Assembly: GCF_949628265.1 (NCBI RefSeq)
Contig: NC_088789.1
Coordinates: 31,117,883 to 31,181,882 of the forward strand
Length of the DNA: 64,000 nucleotides
Reading direction: 5' to 3'
Origin: Cloeon dipterum
Lineage: Eukaryota > Arthropoda > Insecta > Ephemeroptera > Baetidae
Below are positions 47,601-59,021 of this stretch, one piece after another. The first letter of the stretch is position 1; every line of letters starts with the position of its first letter. The translations under genes and the position numbers were made by a program. Under the pieces are notes generated by a model, which did no database searches, was not told the DNA's origin, and saw nothing but the letters and a program-made list of their open reading frames with translations.

Positions 47601-49951
47601 ATGTGGGTTTTGAAAAAAGTTTGGCAAAAGGATTTATGGTTATTCAGTTAAAAAATGTAGATTGTTTGCATAATCTCTAATAAACGCATATTCTTGCTAT
47701 GTTTTTTTTTATAATAAATGGTTTTAAAAGGTTTTATTTCTCGGCTTTTAAAATTAAACCCGCTAACACGAAATTAATTTGGCCGCCTCTGCTTGTTGCT
47801 TATCACACATTTGGGAGAAGAGAAATTAAGAGGTCAAATCCATGACCTTTCGTCCGTGGCCTGGTTGCCCGTCTTTATCGTCTTGTGAAAATCCTCTCTT
47901 CTGTTTTTGCAACTACACTTGGTAGGTAATGAAGCTGATAATTCAATAAATCAGAAAATTAGTACTGGAAGGAAATAACAATGTCTTACGTTTTCTATCA
48001 AACGACTGCTCAATATTTTTTTTTTTAATAAATTCAGGTTATATTGACATGATGAATTTTCCATGAATGTAATTTACCGCTAGCTCATGCACCGTCAATT
48101 ATCAACGCAGTCTATCTCGCAAATAAGAAGAAATAAAGTAATTGGTCGACTGCGTGATCAGCGACACGAGCACCAAAAGAGCGAAAGAAAACAAGGTCAA
48201 AGTGTTATCAGTGGGATGCCGTGGCAGACTCTGGCTCAAATCTCGGTCGCTTCATCCTCTTCACGATAAATAACCAGAGTTACCAATTTCTTCTTGCTTT
48301 AAATCGTCTCAATAAATACATAAAATATAGCCGACGCGAATCCACACATCAGCCTCCACATCTACTTCACGGACTAAAGTGGAAAAATCTCTAATAATTT
48401 GTTGAATAAAAATTTAATTTGATAAATTTGTATCGATAATTTTAATGCAAACGATTTTAATTGGATGAACTCCTAAGGGTAATTAACGATTTTAATTTAA
48501 AGATTGAAGGGATTCTGTTATTTACTCGTGAATCGGCAATTTAATTAGGTGAAACAGCAACTGAATTTTTTGAAATTGGACTAAATAAACGGAGCATGAA
48601 ATTTATAGAGATCATAAAAGTTCTCGCGGCTGGTTGGAGGCGTTGCCATGTTGCCATGCATCAGCGGGGAAAAATAGCAAATTTTAATTAAATATCTTTG
48701 AGATATGCAACCGGCGCGAAAAGCGTGCTCGGCGGAAAGAATAAACAATGAGATTTTCAGGCGCTGACAATTAATTAGAGAAGGGTAAAAATATAATTTA
48801 CATTCTTGTCCATTTGCTTCACGAGTTTCTTTGAGTTTGTCTTTTGCGACGCCACCCTAAATTATTTATCCACGCACTGTTGCTACTGCTGAATTGAATT
48901 TTTAATTCCTGTTTAACGCACGTTTTTCACCCCCGACCCCGACCGCCCAGAGGGAACACAGCACTGAAGGAAGAAGGAAGGACATCTCTCGGCGGCGAAT
49001 CACTTTGCTCGCAGTCAGCATCAATCAGCGGAGTGGACTTTCGCTCTTTTTCGAGAAAATATCGTTGATTTGCAAAAAGGAAATGCGTATGAGCTTTTCC
49101 GAGAACTGAAAAATGCGTGGGGCTGAATTCACTCCGATTTTTGTTTGATAAAATGAGGAATTTGTGGCCGGCTCTCAGCCCCAAAAAGAGAAGTAACCTG
49201 CGCAAAAGTGTGTGTAGCATTTGGCGGGAAAATGCCGAGAGTCAAAGTTCTCGCGGCGAGATTAACGCGCGGATAAATTAAGGAAAATAAGCATTTTGTT
49301 GCTCTGCTGCTCGGCCGACGTGAAACTTTTGGCGTGCGCGGCACTCTCTTTTCACGCCACCTTGCTCCTGCAGCTGCAGCATTCTCCCAGTTAGAGTCTC
49401 GCTGCTCGTAGTGGGGGGAGGGGGTGGCGGGCCCCAACTGATGAGCGAGAAAACTGCACCTTCGGCACCTCTACCTTTTATTTAATCTCTCCCAGCGCCA
49501 CCCTATTTAAACTGAATTAAATTTTTAAAAAGATTTAAATATTTATTCTGGTATTATTGCCGTTGCCAATAGAAAGAGTTGATAAGCCAGAAAAGAGTCA
49601 ATCGCTATCCGATACTGCGTCAGTCCAAGAGTCCTTATCTCATTATCATACCGACAGGCTTTATAGCTTATTGCAATCTTATTGTGCCTCGCACAGATTA
49701 AAACGTTAATCATACACCTCACCATCCAATTCAACGAATTATTTAATACTTAAGCTAAAAATATAGATTAATGACGAGAACGTGTGCCAAACATTCCAGC
49801 AAGATAAATACTCATCTTTATTTAATTTCAAGTTCAATAAATATTTGGTCCGACGGTATATCACACGTCCTAATGCGTGGAATGGATTACAATTTAAAAA
49901 ACAATTACGGAACATATTCTGCTTTTTCTAAACAAAGAAAATAATCGCCTA
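47601..49951. other. Region between protease copy 2 and RCC1-BTB gene
   Basis: 47640-48400 mirrors the 3' flank of copy 1. 48400-49950 shows no supported gene. A moderately GC-rich patch at 48930-49440 has open frames without recognisable motifs. Nothing else is identified. Confidence 0.45.
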
Positions 49952-52324
49952 TCATTTTTTAAACGCTTCATGCTGTGCAGCTTGAAGGACGAAATCTCTC
50001 ATGACATCTTCCTTCAAAAGCTTGAAGGCTTCGCTCTTCACGACAGCATTTGTATTCTTCATACAAAAGTTGAAAACGAACTCTTTAAGCTCCTGAAAAG
50101 AAATGAGGGTCCAAAACAAAATTTTTATTTTAAAAAAGGATCAAGGAACCTCAGCAGCAAGTTGTATTGCTTTCTCGTAAATCGACGCTACATTTTCCAC
50201 GGTTACGCCTCTTTTGATAATTTTCAAGCACTCCTTTTGCAGATCAGCCATTTGATAGAAGTGGGCCAAGGCGAAAAGCTCTTTGTAAATGAAATATTCA
50301 AAAACAGGAATCAACAGCGATTCGAATTCTTAACCAAAAGCCAAATCTGGCTGCAGATCAACCTCGTTGGTGTAGAAGAATCTCAAGAAGGCGTAAAATA
50401 CATCGTAGCTGTGATGCTCGATAATTTGCTCCCTTTTAAACATAAGTTTTGATTTATAATTACTCACAAGTTAAGTTACCTTTGGTTGCTCTCTTTCCAA
50501 CCACCTAGGAACATCGCCCTGAAGAAATTGCATCGCATTATCAGAATTGTTTTGTGCACGTGGATTTTCTTTCCCTCGACATTGAAAACAACGTCAGCAG
50601 TATCCTTAAATCAGTGATATATACAATTGTTTATTATTATTATTATTATTCCTTACGGCGTCATCAAAAGAATTCTGTAGCCATTCCGGACTTTCGTTAG
50701 CAGTGTTCATTTCTTCTAATAGCTCATCAAGTTTTGGACGCAACGGTCGGAATGTCAAGGCCGGAGTTGGGAGTTTCGCAAAAACTTCATCCAGGGATGC
50801 GAATGAGGTTTTTGTCGGGCCCAAAATTTTACTTTCTAATAATTTAATATGTGATGATTATTGTTTTTAATTATATCATAGACGAACCGTTTAATTCGCC
50901 CCAAATGTATACTTCATCAGCTTCTGTGACTGCCGCATTAACTCTGCAACAGTAATTAGCAGCTAGGTCTCTTACCCTGCCAGAACACAATTTTTATCGT
51001 ATAATATACTTTTATAATGTTCATCTTACCTGCCATAAATTCCAGCTTTCAAAGTTGGTTCATGTGAATTTTCGGTGGTTCCATTTCCAAGCTGGCAAAA
51101 TTCATTCCCTCCCCAAGAATAGATTTTTCCATCGCTAGACAAAGCCAGTGCGTGATTTTGGCCACAAACAATTCTTTTAATCGTGATGCCTTCCAAGCCT
51201 GGCACTTTGCGAGGAATTGTTTGCTCCCTCACGTCGTCTGCACTATGGCCCAAAATGCCATCGGCATTTTTCCCCCAAGCCAATACCTTTAAATTGAAAA
51301 ATCCAATAATTAACCAGAGGTAAAAGAAATTTCAATGTTATATTTTTATGAAGAAATAATTGAATATACAATCAAAAACCCGTAAAATGAAATGATTTTC
51401 ACCTCTCCTGAGTCTAGGAGTGCAACAGATGATAAATATAGACAAGCGACGGATGTCACATTTCTCCCAGCCGAAGGAAAGTCCAATTCGATTGGAAGTT
51501 TTTGGCTTTTTTTGTGTCCCAGTCCCAACTGCCCGCTATCGTTACGACCAAAGGAGAAGACCTAATTAGAAATTGTGAATTAATTTGAATGACATGTATT
51601 TTATTTAAACCTCTCTATCTGAAGTTAATGCCAGAGTATGGTAAGTGCTGCAGGCAATTTGCACAACTCTTTTTGTTGCCAGAATTCCTTCTATTTTGGT
51701 TGGGATCAAGGTTTCTTGTTTCGTACCCAGTCCAAGCTGGCCGTGATTATTGAATCCCCAGGCAAAAACTGAGCCGGAAGCAGAAATCGCGAAAAACGTA
51801 TAGTTTGCGAATTGCATTCCTAAAAAATAATATAATGAATTTCTTTGGGAGTCGCATCAATAAATTTCCTTAAGCTTCACCTTGGATATTTTGTCCGCAC
51901 AATTGTTCAATTTTCGTGTGCACTGTGCGTGGTTCCCTGTCGCCAGTGCCAAGGAATCCTTCTTCGTTTTTGCCAAAGCCGAAAACTTCATCATCTTTCG
52001 TCACGTAAATTGCACTATCATCTTTAAATGTTAATTATAGTTAAAGATGAGACAAAGGATGTTTGTAATTCTGAGGAATTATTATCAAAGCCTTCAATTT
52101 ATAGAATAAGCGGGCAGTGGAAACTAAATAATAGTGAATGAACACCAACAACAGCCATTCAACATAAAAACATAAATTTTCTTATCAGAAAAGGCCAGTT
52201 CAAGCTTTGTGAAACATAATAATTAATCTAAAAGCTTACTAAATGTGACTGCAAGCCTGATATTCCGATTCAGGTCGTCGCTCAGCTCCTGAAATATTTT
52301 CCATTTATCCAATCTGTCCGACAT
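49952..52324 (-). CDS. RCBTB1: RCC1 repeat and BTB domain protein
   Basis: Eleven exons: 52324-52240, 52021-51881, 51819-51611, 51561-51403, 51286-51030, 50943-50888, 50835-50657, 50604-50480, 50432-50335, 50280-50150 and 50092-49952. They give 526 aa, close to the 531 aa of RCBTB1/2. RCC1 repeats occupy about residues 35-335 (AWGFNNHGQLGLG, SFGRNDSGQLGLG, AWGKNADGILGH, SWGGNEFCQLGNG). A BTB domain begins about residue 363 (DTADVVFNVEGKKIHVHK) and is followed by a BACK-like helical end. BTB proteins commonly serve as CUL3 ubiquitin-ligase adaptors; a substrate-adaptor role is inferred. It could be a divergent insect paralogue rather than the strict RCBTB1 orthologue. Confidence 0.9.
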
Positions 52325-52988
52325 CGCGGCAGCAGCAGCCTCCGCACCAAATCAAGTTCGTTTCAGCACTGCTTGCAAGAAAAGCATTCGATTTGAGTGT
52401 TTTTTATCTCTTTTTGGCGACAAAGCAAGCTTATCAACGAGTTGGTTGGCGTCTGTCTACCTGCCTGACTGCCGCGCGCAATCAAGTTTTAATCTTATGA
52501 TAAGAAAACAAGTCACCTTGATATGAGAGCAAGGAGGAAGACAAGTCCTTCTATTGAAGGACAAAAAGATAATTAATCAGAATTGGTTATCTTCCGATCG
52601 ATGCCCTCCCTGCGAAAAATTTTCATTGTTTTAATATTAGGGTAACATTATTTCCCAATAACCATTGTTGTTTTAATATTGGCGTCTAATGTTATACCAA
52701 TGTGAAAATGTGACTTTTTTCAATATTGTTCTAATATTGGCAACAATATTGGCCCCTATCATTGTGTTATTATTAATTTCAAATGGAAATTAAATGATGT
52801 CCTAATTTCCGTAGATTATTGGTAATTATGGGTTTTCTGAATGAGAAACATATAGTTTTATTTGATTATTTTTTTATTTATTTATCATTGCTATTTTTTG
52901 TACCATTTGGAGATTCATATCACAAATTTACTTAGATCTAAAACACAGTCAGGTTTCTCTTATCAAAATTCACATAAGGTTTTACAAA

Positions 52989-55040
52989 TTATATTGAATG
53001 AACAGCAGGGAATGAGACTAGTTTGTCTAAGTAGGGAAGTACATAGAGCTTACAAGAAATTCTATTTATGGGAGAAGTAATAACTCTGTGAGTCGCCTTG
53101 ATAACAAAAATTTCGAGGAGAGATGAATCAATCGGAGAAACAAAAAATGGCTTTTCAATGGCGTAAACTCGTCCTGAAAGTTTACAATCAGAATTTTCAC
53201 CATTGACTGACGAAATTTGAACGATGCAATCATCGATTTTACAAAAACTATCATTTAAAGAGTCAGCTACAAAAGACGAGTAATATAACTTAAATTTGGT
53301 TACTTTTCCATTTTTGCTCTTCTCTAACAATGGACTTTCGTGGTAAATTTTGTACATTTTGTAATATCTATCTACTTCATGCAATCTTTTTTCGATTTGA
53401 GCAATAGGCGTACTGGAAGATTTTACACGATCTCGGAGGGGCCTGTATGAATTTTCGAACGAGTATGTCGAAAGTTCATCAAGTGGCAACTTTGTGACTC
53501 TCACATCTGAAGTCAAGTGAATCAAATTGTGCACAGAATATACAGTGTCTCTATAGCCAACAATATCGTCATATTCATTTGAAAATTCGCGTAGAAGGGT
53601 TTCAGCGAGGTCAAGCATTGTAGAATTTGTGGAACAGCTGCGTGTTCGCAAAATTCTAATTCCAACGCAGTACTTTAAGAACGTTTCGTACACTCGAGAG
53701 CTCAAAAACGGCTTCAACAAGAGAAAGGCAAAGTATAGTGCAAAGTCCCGAAAAGTGCATGCTTTCCACTGTGCGAAGAATTTGATTGGAACTAACGGCC
53801 TCTGGAAATCACGGCTAACATAAGGTTTCATAGCAATCATGGCTTCATCCAACAGATCAATTTGATGTATGCTAAGTTGAATTCTACTTCCTCTGGAAGC
53901 TTTCCGGAAAAGCTTTGCGCAAAATCTTTTTGTAACTCCTTCGTCACAAAGGTGCAAAACATCAAGGAAAAATTGCGAAATAAAATTAAGGTTTTCAACT
54001 TTAACTAACGCAGGGAGGGACTTTTGATGGTCTGTGTACTCGAACTTTCGAAATGCGATATTGTCGCGTAAGTCAGAATCCTCACATGTTTTAAAGCACA
54101 TCACATAATTTATTTTTTCAGCAACGCAACGACAACGCTCGCAGCCTTGCTTAGAGTTGCTGCCTACAATCCCTTTGCAAAAACAGCGAGCTGGGGAGTC
54201 GCACGTGAATCCCACAATTCTAATTTTAATACGCACAGGTCCAATTTCTAAATATCCTAAAGTGATGACAGACAATTCATGGGCAAGATCAACTAGAAAA
54301 GCTTGAACGGGTTTTGACGAACCCTCAAAAATTGCAATCACAATAGGGGGAATGTTGTATTTGGTGGACAAAATTCTAAATGAAATAGGCCAGATGCCTT
54401 TTCTTGTGGTAGAACATTTATACAAAGCGACTCCATCAACTGATAACATAATTTCGAGCTCCTCATTAGAAAACAAGAAGTCCCTGAACTCAGCGTTATT
54501 TTCACAAATATACGTAAGACGAACAACTAGCCCAAAATACGCATAGAGACCAGGAGTGCCATCAAAATTACTCATTTTAGAGTATGAACTCTTTTTTAGT
54601 GATTGCAAAGCTGTTGAAGCTGAAATTGGCAGTTCAGGGTGGAGCGGGTGCAAGATTTTTAGCAGTAATGTGTAAGAATTTAAACTATGAGGTTGAGTGG
54701 AAATGAACCACTCATTTAAGGGGTCTAGTAAGCTTTGTCCTTGGCGTCTAGCTAACACCATGCTTAAGTCACAACTGGGAACCTCATCCTCAGACTCAGA
54801 TGACTCAACACTAATGCAATCATATTCAAGAGGTTGAGTGTCAGAAAGATCAACATCAAAATTAGTTTCTGATTCTGAGGATGACGATCCTGCAAAAAAT
54901 TCTCTCACGTCAGGATAAGAGTTGCCGCTCAAAACAGGTACAGAAGGATTTGCTTCATCATTTGCATTCAGATTAAGCAATAATCTATCTCTATTGAGTC
55001 TTCTAGCTCTCAAAAGACGCATTTTGTCTGTGCTACTCAT
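52989..55040 (-). CDS. Tnp2-like transposase of the EnSpm/CMC element
   Basis: A single open frame of 683 aa from an ATG at 55040. It resembles animal Tnp2/EnSpm-type transposases. It has SVDGVALYKCS (about residue 200), TCDSPARCFCKG, a cysteine pair CERCRC, the FLDVLHLCDEGVTKR segment, QWKACTFRDFALY, YSVHNLIHL and SFENSYRPLRDRVKS, in the order known for this group. The first 90 residues are Ser/Glu-rich. It would cut and join element ends in the nucleus. The start codon overlaps the stop of the upstream DUF4806 frame (ATGAGTAG), and the transposase frame stays open for about 140 nt upstream of that ATG. A spliced or re-initiated product is therefore possible. Confidence 0.85.
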   Translation of the reverse strand: MSSTDKMRLLRARRLNRDRLLLNLNANDEANPSVPVLSGNSYPDVREFFAGSSSSESETNFDVDLSDTQPLEYDCISVESSESEDEVPSCDLSMVLARRQGQSLLDPLNEWFISTQPHSLNSYTLLLKILHPLHPELPISASTALQSLKKSSYSKMSNFDGTPGLYAYFGLVVRLTYICENNAEFRDFLFSNEELEIMLSVDGVALYKCSTTRKGIWPISFRILSTKYNIPPIVIAIFEGSSKPVQAFLVDLAHELSVITLGYLEIGPVRIKIRIVGFTCDSPARCFCKGIVGSNSKQGCERCRCVAEKINYVMCFKTCEDSDLRDNIAFRKFEYTDHQKSLPALVKVENLNFISQFFLDVLHLCDEGVTKRFCAKLFRKASRGSRIQLSIHQIDLLDEAMIAMKPYVSRDFQRPLVPIKFFAQWKACTFRDFALYFAFLLLKPFLSSRVYETFLKYCVGIRILRTRSCSTNSTMLDLAETLLREFSNEYDDIVGYRDTVYSVHNLIHLTSDVRVTKLPLDELSTYSFENSYRPLRDRVKSSSTPIAQIEKRLHEVDRYYKMYKIYHESPLLEKSKNGKVTKFKLYYSSFVADSLNDSFCKIDDCIVQISSVNGENSDCKLSGRVYAIEKPFFVSPIDSSLLEIFVIKATHRVITSPINRISCKLYVLPYLDKLVSFPAVHSI

Positions 55041-57523
55041 CTCCTTCAGATTCTCCTGCTGTCGACTCCTCCGACGAGTTCTGATTGTTGAAATATGCAA
55101 GAAGTGGGTTATCACTCGTAGACCTAGCAGGGAGAGGCACGTCATTCTTGGCTGACTTGACTGTGGATCGTGAACTATCACAGCTCTCGTTGATAGGTCG
55201 GGGCACCTTCTTCTTCAAGCTTAGTGCTTTGGCCAGTGCTGTCGAGCCACTACGGTTCTCGACGCAAAAAGGGGATTGGGCAAACACTTCAGACATTCCA
55301 GCTGTCAATTTCTGAACATCACATTTCACGTTGAGTACTTTGCAACATGCCATCGAAGACTCTGAAATAACAGGTTATGCAATAAATTTTTAAATTATTT
55401 CGAATAATAACGTACCAACAATCGCCTCGAACAGCTCTGGAAATGCTTTCTTTAAAGAAGTTTTTCCATCTTTCTTGACCACTTGATTGCTAAGTTTGCA
55501 ACGGAGAGTCTCTGAGAAGCACTTTTTGGTGACAGACCTGGCCACATCTTTATCACTTTCACCAGTGCCGTATGCAACAAGCATTCGTGACTGCAATCAA
55601 TAAATTGAACGTACACACTTAATTAACAAGTATTTATCTAGCTTTAATCCTTGAGAGTGAGCGTGGGCTAGTTATAGGCGACCCAACGTCGTTTTTGTGG
55701 TATTCAAATCCAAAATTTGTTCCAAAAAATCCTAAAATTAGCAGTTCTTAAAAAAAGAGATTAATACACAACTTAGGTGTTTTAATGGTTTTTTAGGGTA
55801 GAGGTATAGTAAAATAGAATAGTGGTAGTCGAAATTCATTGGTGTGTAAACTTTCATTTTATAATTAGATGCAGTTTTTCACTGTTTTTGTTGAAATTAA
55901 TATGAATAAATGCGGTTCTTGGGGAATCAAATGGGTGCTAAGGGATTGACAGAGGCTTTTAGGTATTATAACAAATAAAAGAGAAAAAAAATAAAATTTT
56001 GAACCACGCATTCCCTAAAAATGCGCGAGATTACATCGACTTATTAACTATATGCCATTAGTCCTATTTTTGGGGTTGCGCAGGGGTTCTTTGAGGAGGA
56101 AATTTGAAGCAACTTCTTAATTTAATTGATCAACACTCAATTTCAAATTGATTTAATAGCACTGAACTCTCAAGGGTTAATTAAAAATATACACCTACCA
56201 GTGCGTCTTTCTCCCCGGCTTTGTTACTCTTTAAAGAGTTTGTAATGGCTTGGCATTCACCCAATGTGTCCAGAGGGAGTTTGTGTTGCAGTTTCGAAGA
56301 GACTAGAAGCGCTTTACCATCTTTAGAAACCAGTTTGATAGCCAAGTTGTCAAGCGACGCCGACATCTTCTTTACCATCTCTTGGACCTCTGTCAATTGG
56401 TCAGTAAGGGCAACATTTGCTCGTATGTCTAGAAGGGAAAAAATTATTTGAATATCATGATGAATTTTAATCTACCATTAATTGACTCACTGAATTCACA
56501 ACAAGTTTTGTTGCATGCCCCTTTATTATTTATTGAAAGGCCATCCATTGCAGTTTCTGGTTGTTTTGCTGGAGCAGCAGGTCTTGAACCTCTTCGCACA
56601 ATCGTAGGTGAGATTTCAGGCGTCTCTGGTGACGCTTGACTGAAGAAGGTGTCTGTGAAAATTGAACCTTTAAGTATAAAAACTAGGATATCTTTAAAGA
56701 CAATAATTTTACCCTGAGGTTCGTGGCTGACGTTAAAATTTTGGCTGTTTGCCACATCTTCGTGGTCCTCCATATCAGACGACACACTTGGAGAATTAGG
56801 AAAGGAAGCTGCATAATTCAAGAATAAGAATTTATATCACAATAATACGTTAAAAATCGAAATATTTTTACCAAATTCTCTGCACCCACCCATTGTCTTC
56901 TCACTGTCAACTTGCAAACGGGGTCTCTTTTCTGGACGAGAACCACCTAACACACACAATAAAAATACAGTCTACTTTTTACCAGCATTATTGTGTAAAA
57001 ATAAAATATTTATAACTAAATAACATATTTTTACCTTTATATCCTGAAGCTGAAGATACGAAGTCACTCTCAGCATCACCGTACTTTTGGGTGGGTTTTC
57101 GGAATCTGCCTTCAGCTTCGCTCTCCTCTGTGTCGCGGATTGGCTTTTGCATTGAGTAGAAACTCCTTACACGATCTTTCGCACTTAATTGCGTTGCTGA
57201 AACATACGGACCTGTAATTTAAACATAAAAAAATATATATATATATACTTACAAGACAATCTCACGAATGTAATGCGTCTTGTGACCATAGCAGACCCAT
57301 CACTAACAAGGCCTTTCTTGCCAGCATTCATCAATGCATCAAAAAATTCCATATTCTTGGGGTAAAAGCATTTGTCTTCTGAAGTAATCCATACTCTTGG
57401 CACAACCTCAATTATAGGCCGCTCATTGCGTTCGGCTGCAGTTTGGTCAGGGTCAATGAATTGAACAATGGCCCACGTTTTCCTAGATTGTCGGAGTTTC
57501 GTCATGAAGTCAACAGTGGCCAT
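55033..57523 (-). CDS. DUF4806 accessory protein of the EnSpm/CMC element
   Basis: Eight exons: 57523-57253, 57196-57035, 56946-56872, 56808-56713, 56652-56476, 56428-56199, 55590-55416 and 55361-55033. Phases agree, giving 504 aa. The N-terminal domain (about 1-90, with WAIVQFIDPDQ and VVPRVWI) is typical of the first protein of such animal elements. A Ser/Pro-rich middle follows. The DUF4806 region (LPLDTLGECQAITNSL, then MLVAYGT, FSETLRCKLS and KAFPELFEAIV) spans about residues 300-395. The role of DUF4806 proteins is not established; DNA-end binding or regulation of transposition is inferred from the constant pairing with transposase. It ends in TAG overlapping the transposase ATG. Confidence 0.8.
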
Positions 57524-58364
57524 TTTTGCTGCTCAAATCGAATCACTTGCTGGAAAGAGAAAGAATACTTAAAGTGATAATATTTTTTTTATATCTGAAG
57601 CGTTTCGGTAATTTTGTTGGAAAAGCACAGAAAAAATTGGACATCTTGATTTTTTTCTACATATTAGTTTGCAGAGTTTGCATGTTTGTGCACACAGCTG
57701 ACTTAATGATCGCCATTATATTAAGAGCGTTAATTATGTTTAAGATTTTTCATGAGCTTTTAAAGGTTATGCACATAAAATGTACTACGCATATTTGAAA
57801 TATTTTCGAATTATCTATACAAAAAATAAAAATAATACTCCGCAGAGGACTAAAATTTTGCCTTGCATTCGAAAATCGTCAGCCCAGTTGGGACACAGCG
57901 ACGCCGCGACTCTAAATAATAGGGTTAAAAATTGAGGCGTTTAATCGGCCAGATAACTTAAAATTCTTTCATGAAACTGCTATAATTTTTCCTTATCAAT
58001 GTGGCTCGTCGGGCCCAACGAAATCAACAAAACGTTCATCATCCAGGGGCAATGTTTTTTAACCCTGAACCCAATAGCTGTGCCCAACAAAAAGGCCCAA
58101 ACGCTTTGCAAACTAAAATGTTTAACGATGATGCTTTCTCACTTACCTCGATAGATTAACTGCTAGAACCGTGTGTATTCTATCGAACAACTCAGAAGAT
58201 TCTTCTGTTTGACATTCATCAGTCGGACTACATAATAACCACGATCAGGCCTTAATTTGAATTTTAATAGCGTTCATCCTTTTAGCCTCAACTCCTTTGT
58301 TTTGGTAAAGATGCGGTAATGGCGGGGGACAGAGCGGGAAAGAAAGCAGAGGGAAAAGGAAGTG

Positions 58365-58430
58365 ACGTAACAACTAGTGGATGCGCACGCATTCACGCAT
58401 GCGCACGCATTCACGCATGCGCACTGATAT
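58365..58430. promoter_or_regulatory. Tandem NRF-1-like sites in transposon 5' region
   Basis: ATGCGCACGCATTCACGC is repeated in tandem, giving several TGCGCA / GCATGCGC motifs that resemble NRF-1 (erect wing) sites. It lies upstream of the DUF4806 start inside the element, so it is a plausible promoter. Function is inferred. Confidence 0.45.
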
Positions 58431-58628
58431 CATTGGATTAACATTGGTGTAATATTAAAATAAGATTAAGATAATAACTTATTTACATTTATTTTTCATT
58501 ATTTTTTAAATATTACTGCAACATTGTGTTGCAATCATTTTTCGTTCATCATTTATTAATATTATTCCAATGAAGCTTATGATTAAATTATCATTGGTAT
58601 TATTGGCTAATGAAGATTTTTCGCAGGG

Positions 58629-59021
58629 CTATGGCTCGAAATGCATGAGAAAATTGTTGTAATTAATTTTAAAGGTTTGAAGTTATTTTTATCAGGCTGA
58701 AAATCGTGTAAGATAAAAAAACTACAGCATTCTATCGTAAGTTTTTATAATTTAATATAAAATCCATGCCTTTTCTGTTTAAAAAATTAATTCCCGAAGC
58801 AAGCGATTATTTTGCAAAATTTATTTATTATTTTTAATCTGCGCAAAGTTTTTATATTTTAATTATAGCCATTTTTTCCATGAGCAATTTGACCCTTTGA
58901 AGTTTGAAAGCCTTGAGTTTTTCTCTTCCCATTCCTGACAAAATGATTTCATCCTATATTCTGCTCGCATATATCTTTATTCAGCCGAAAATTACACTGA
59001 TTTATTGTGTTACATATATTG
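58629..59021. other. 3' flank of lectin-OBP gene
   Basis: AT-rich. Probably the 3' UTR and terminator of the minus-strand gene, with reverse AATAAA (TTTATT) near 58824 and 58978. No gene is seen. Confidence 0.4.

Larger units (their letters stand above)
52608..58628 (-). mobile_element. EnSpm/CMC-type DNA transposon, apparently complete
   Basis: 6021 bp. The terminal inverted repeats are CCCTGCGAAAAATTTTCATT (left) and CCCTGCGAAAAATCTTCATT (right, reversed), flanked by a 2-bp repeat CT. AT-rich subterminal regions at both ends are packed with CAATATTGG- and CATTGG-like motifs, as is usual for CACTA-type elements. It encodes a DUF4806 protein and a Tnp2-like transposase on the minus strand. 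Both frames are intact, so the copy could be young or still active. The exact superfamily name rests on transposase resemblance and is moderately sure. Confidence 0.88.

Noticed and set aside
49129-49437. Minus-strand 102-aa open frame near 49.3 kb
   Set aside because: Basic, low-information product in a GC-rich patch with no family resemblance.
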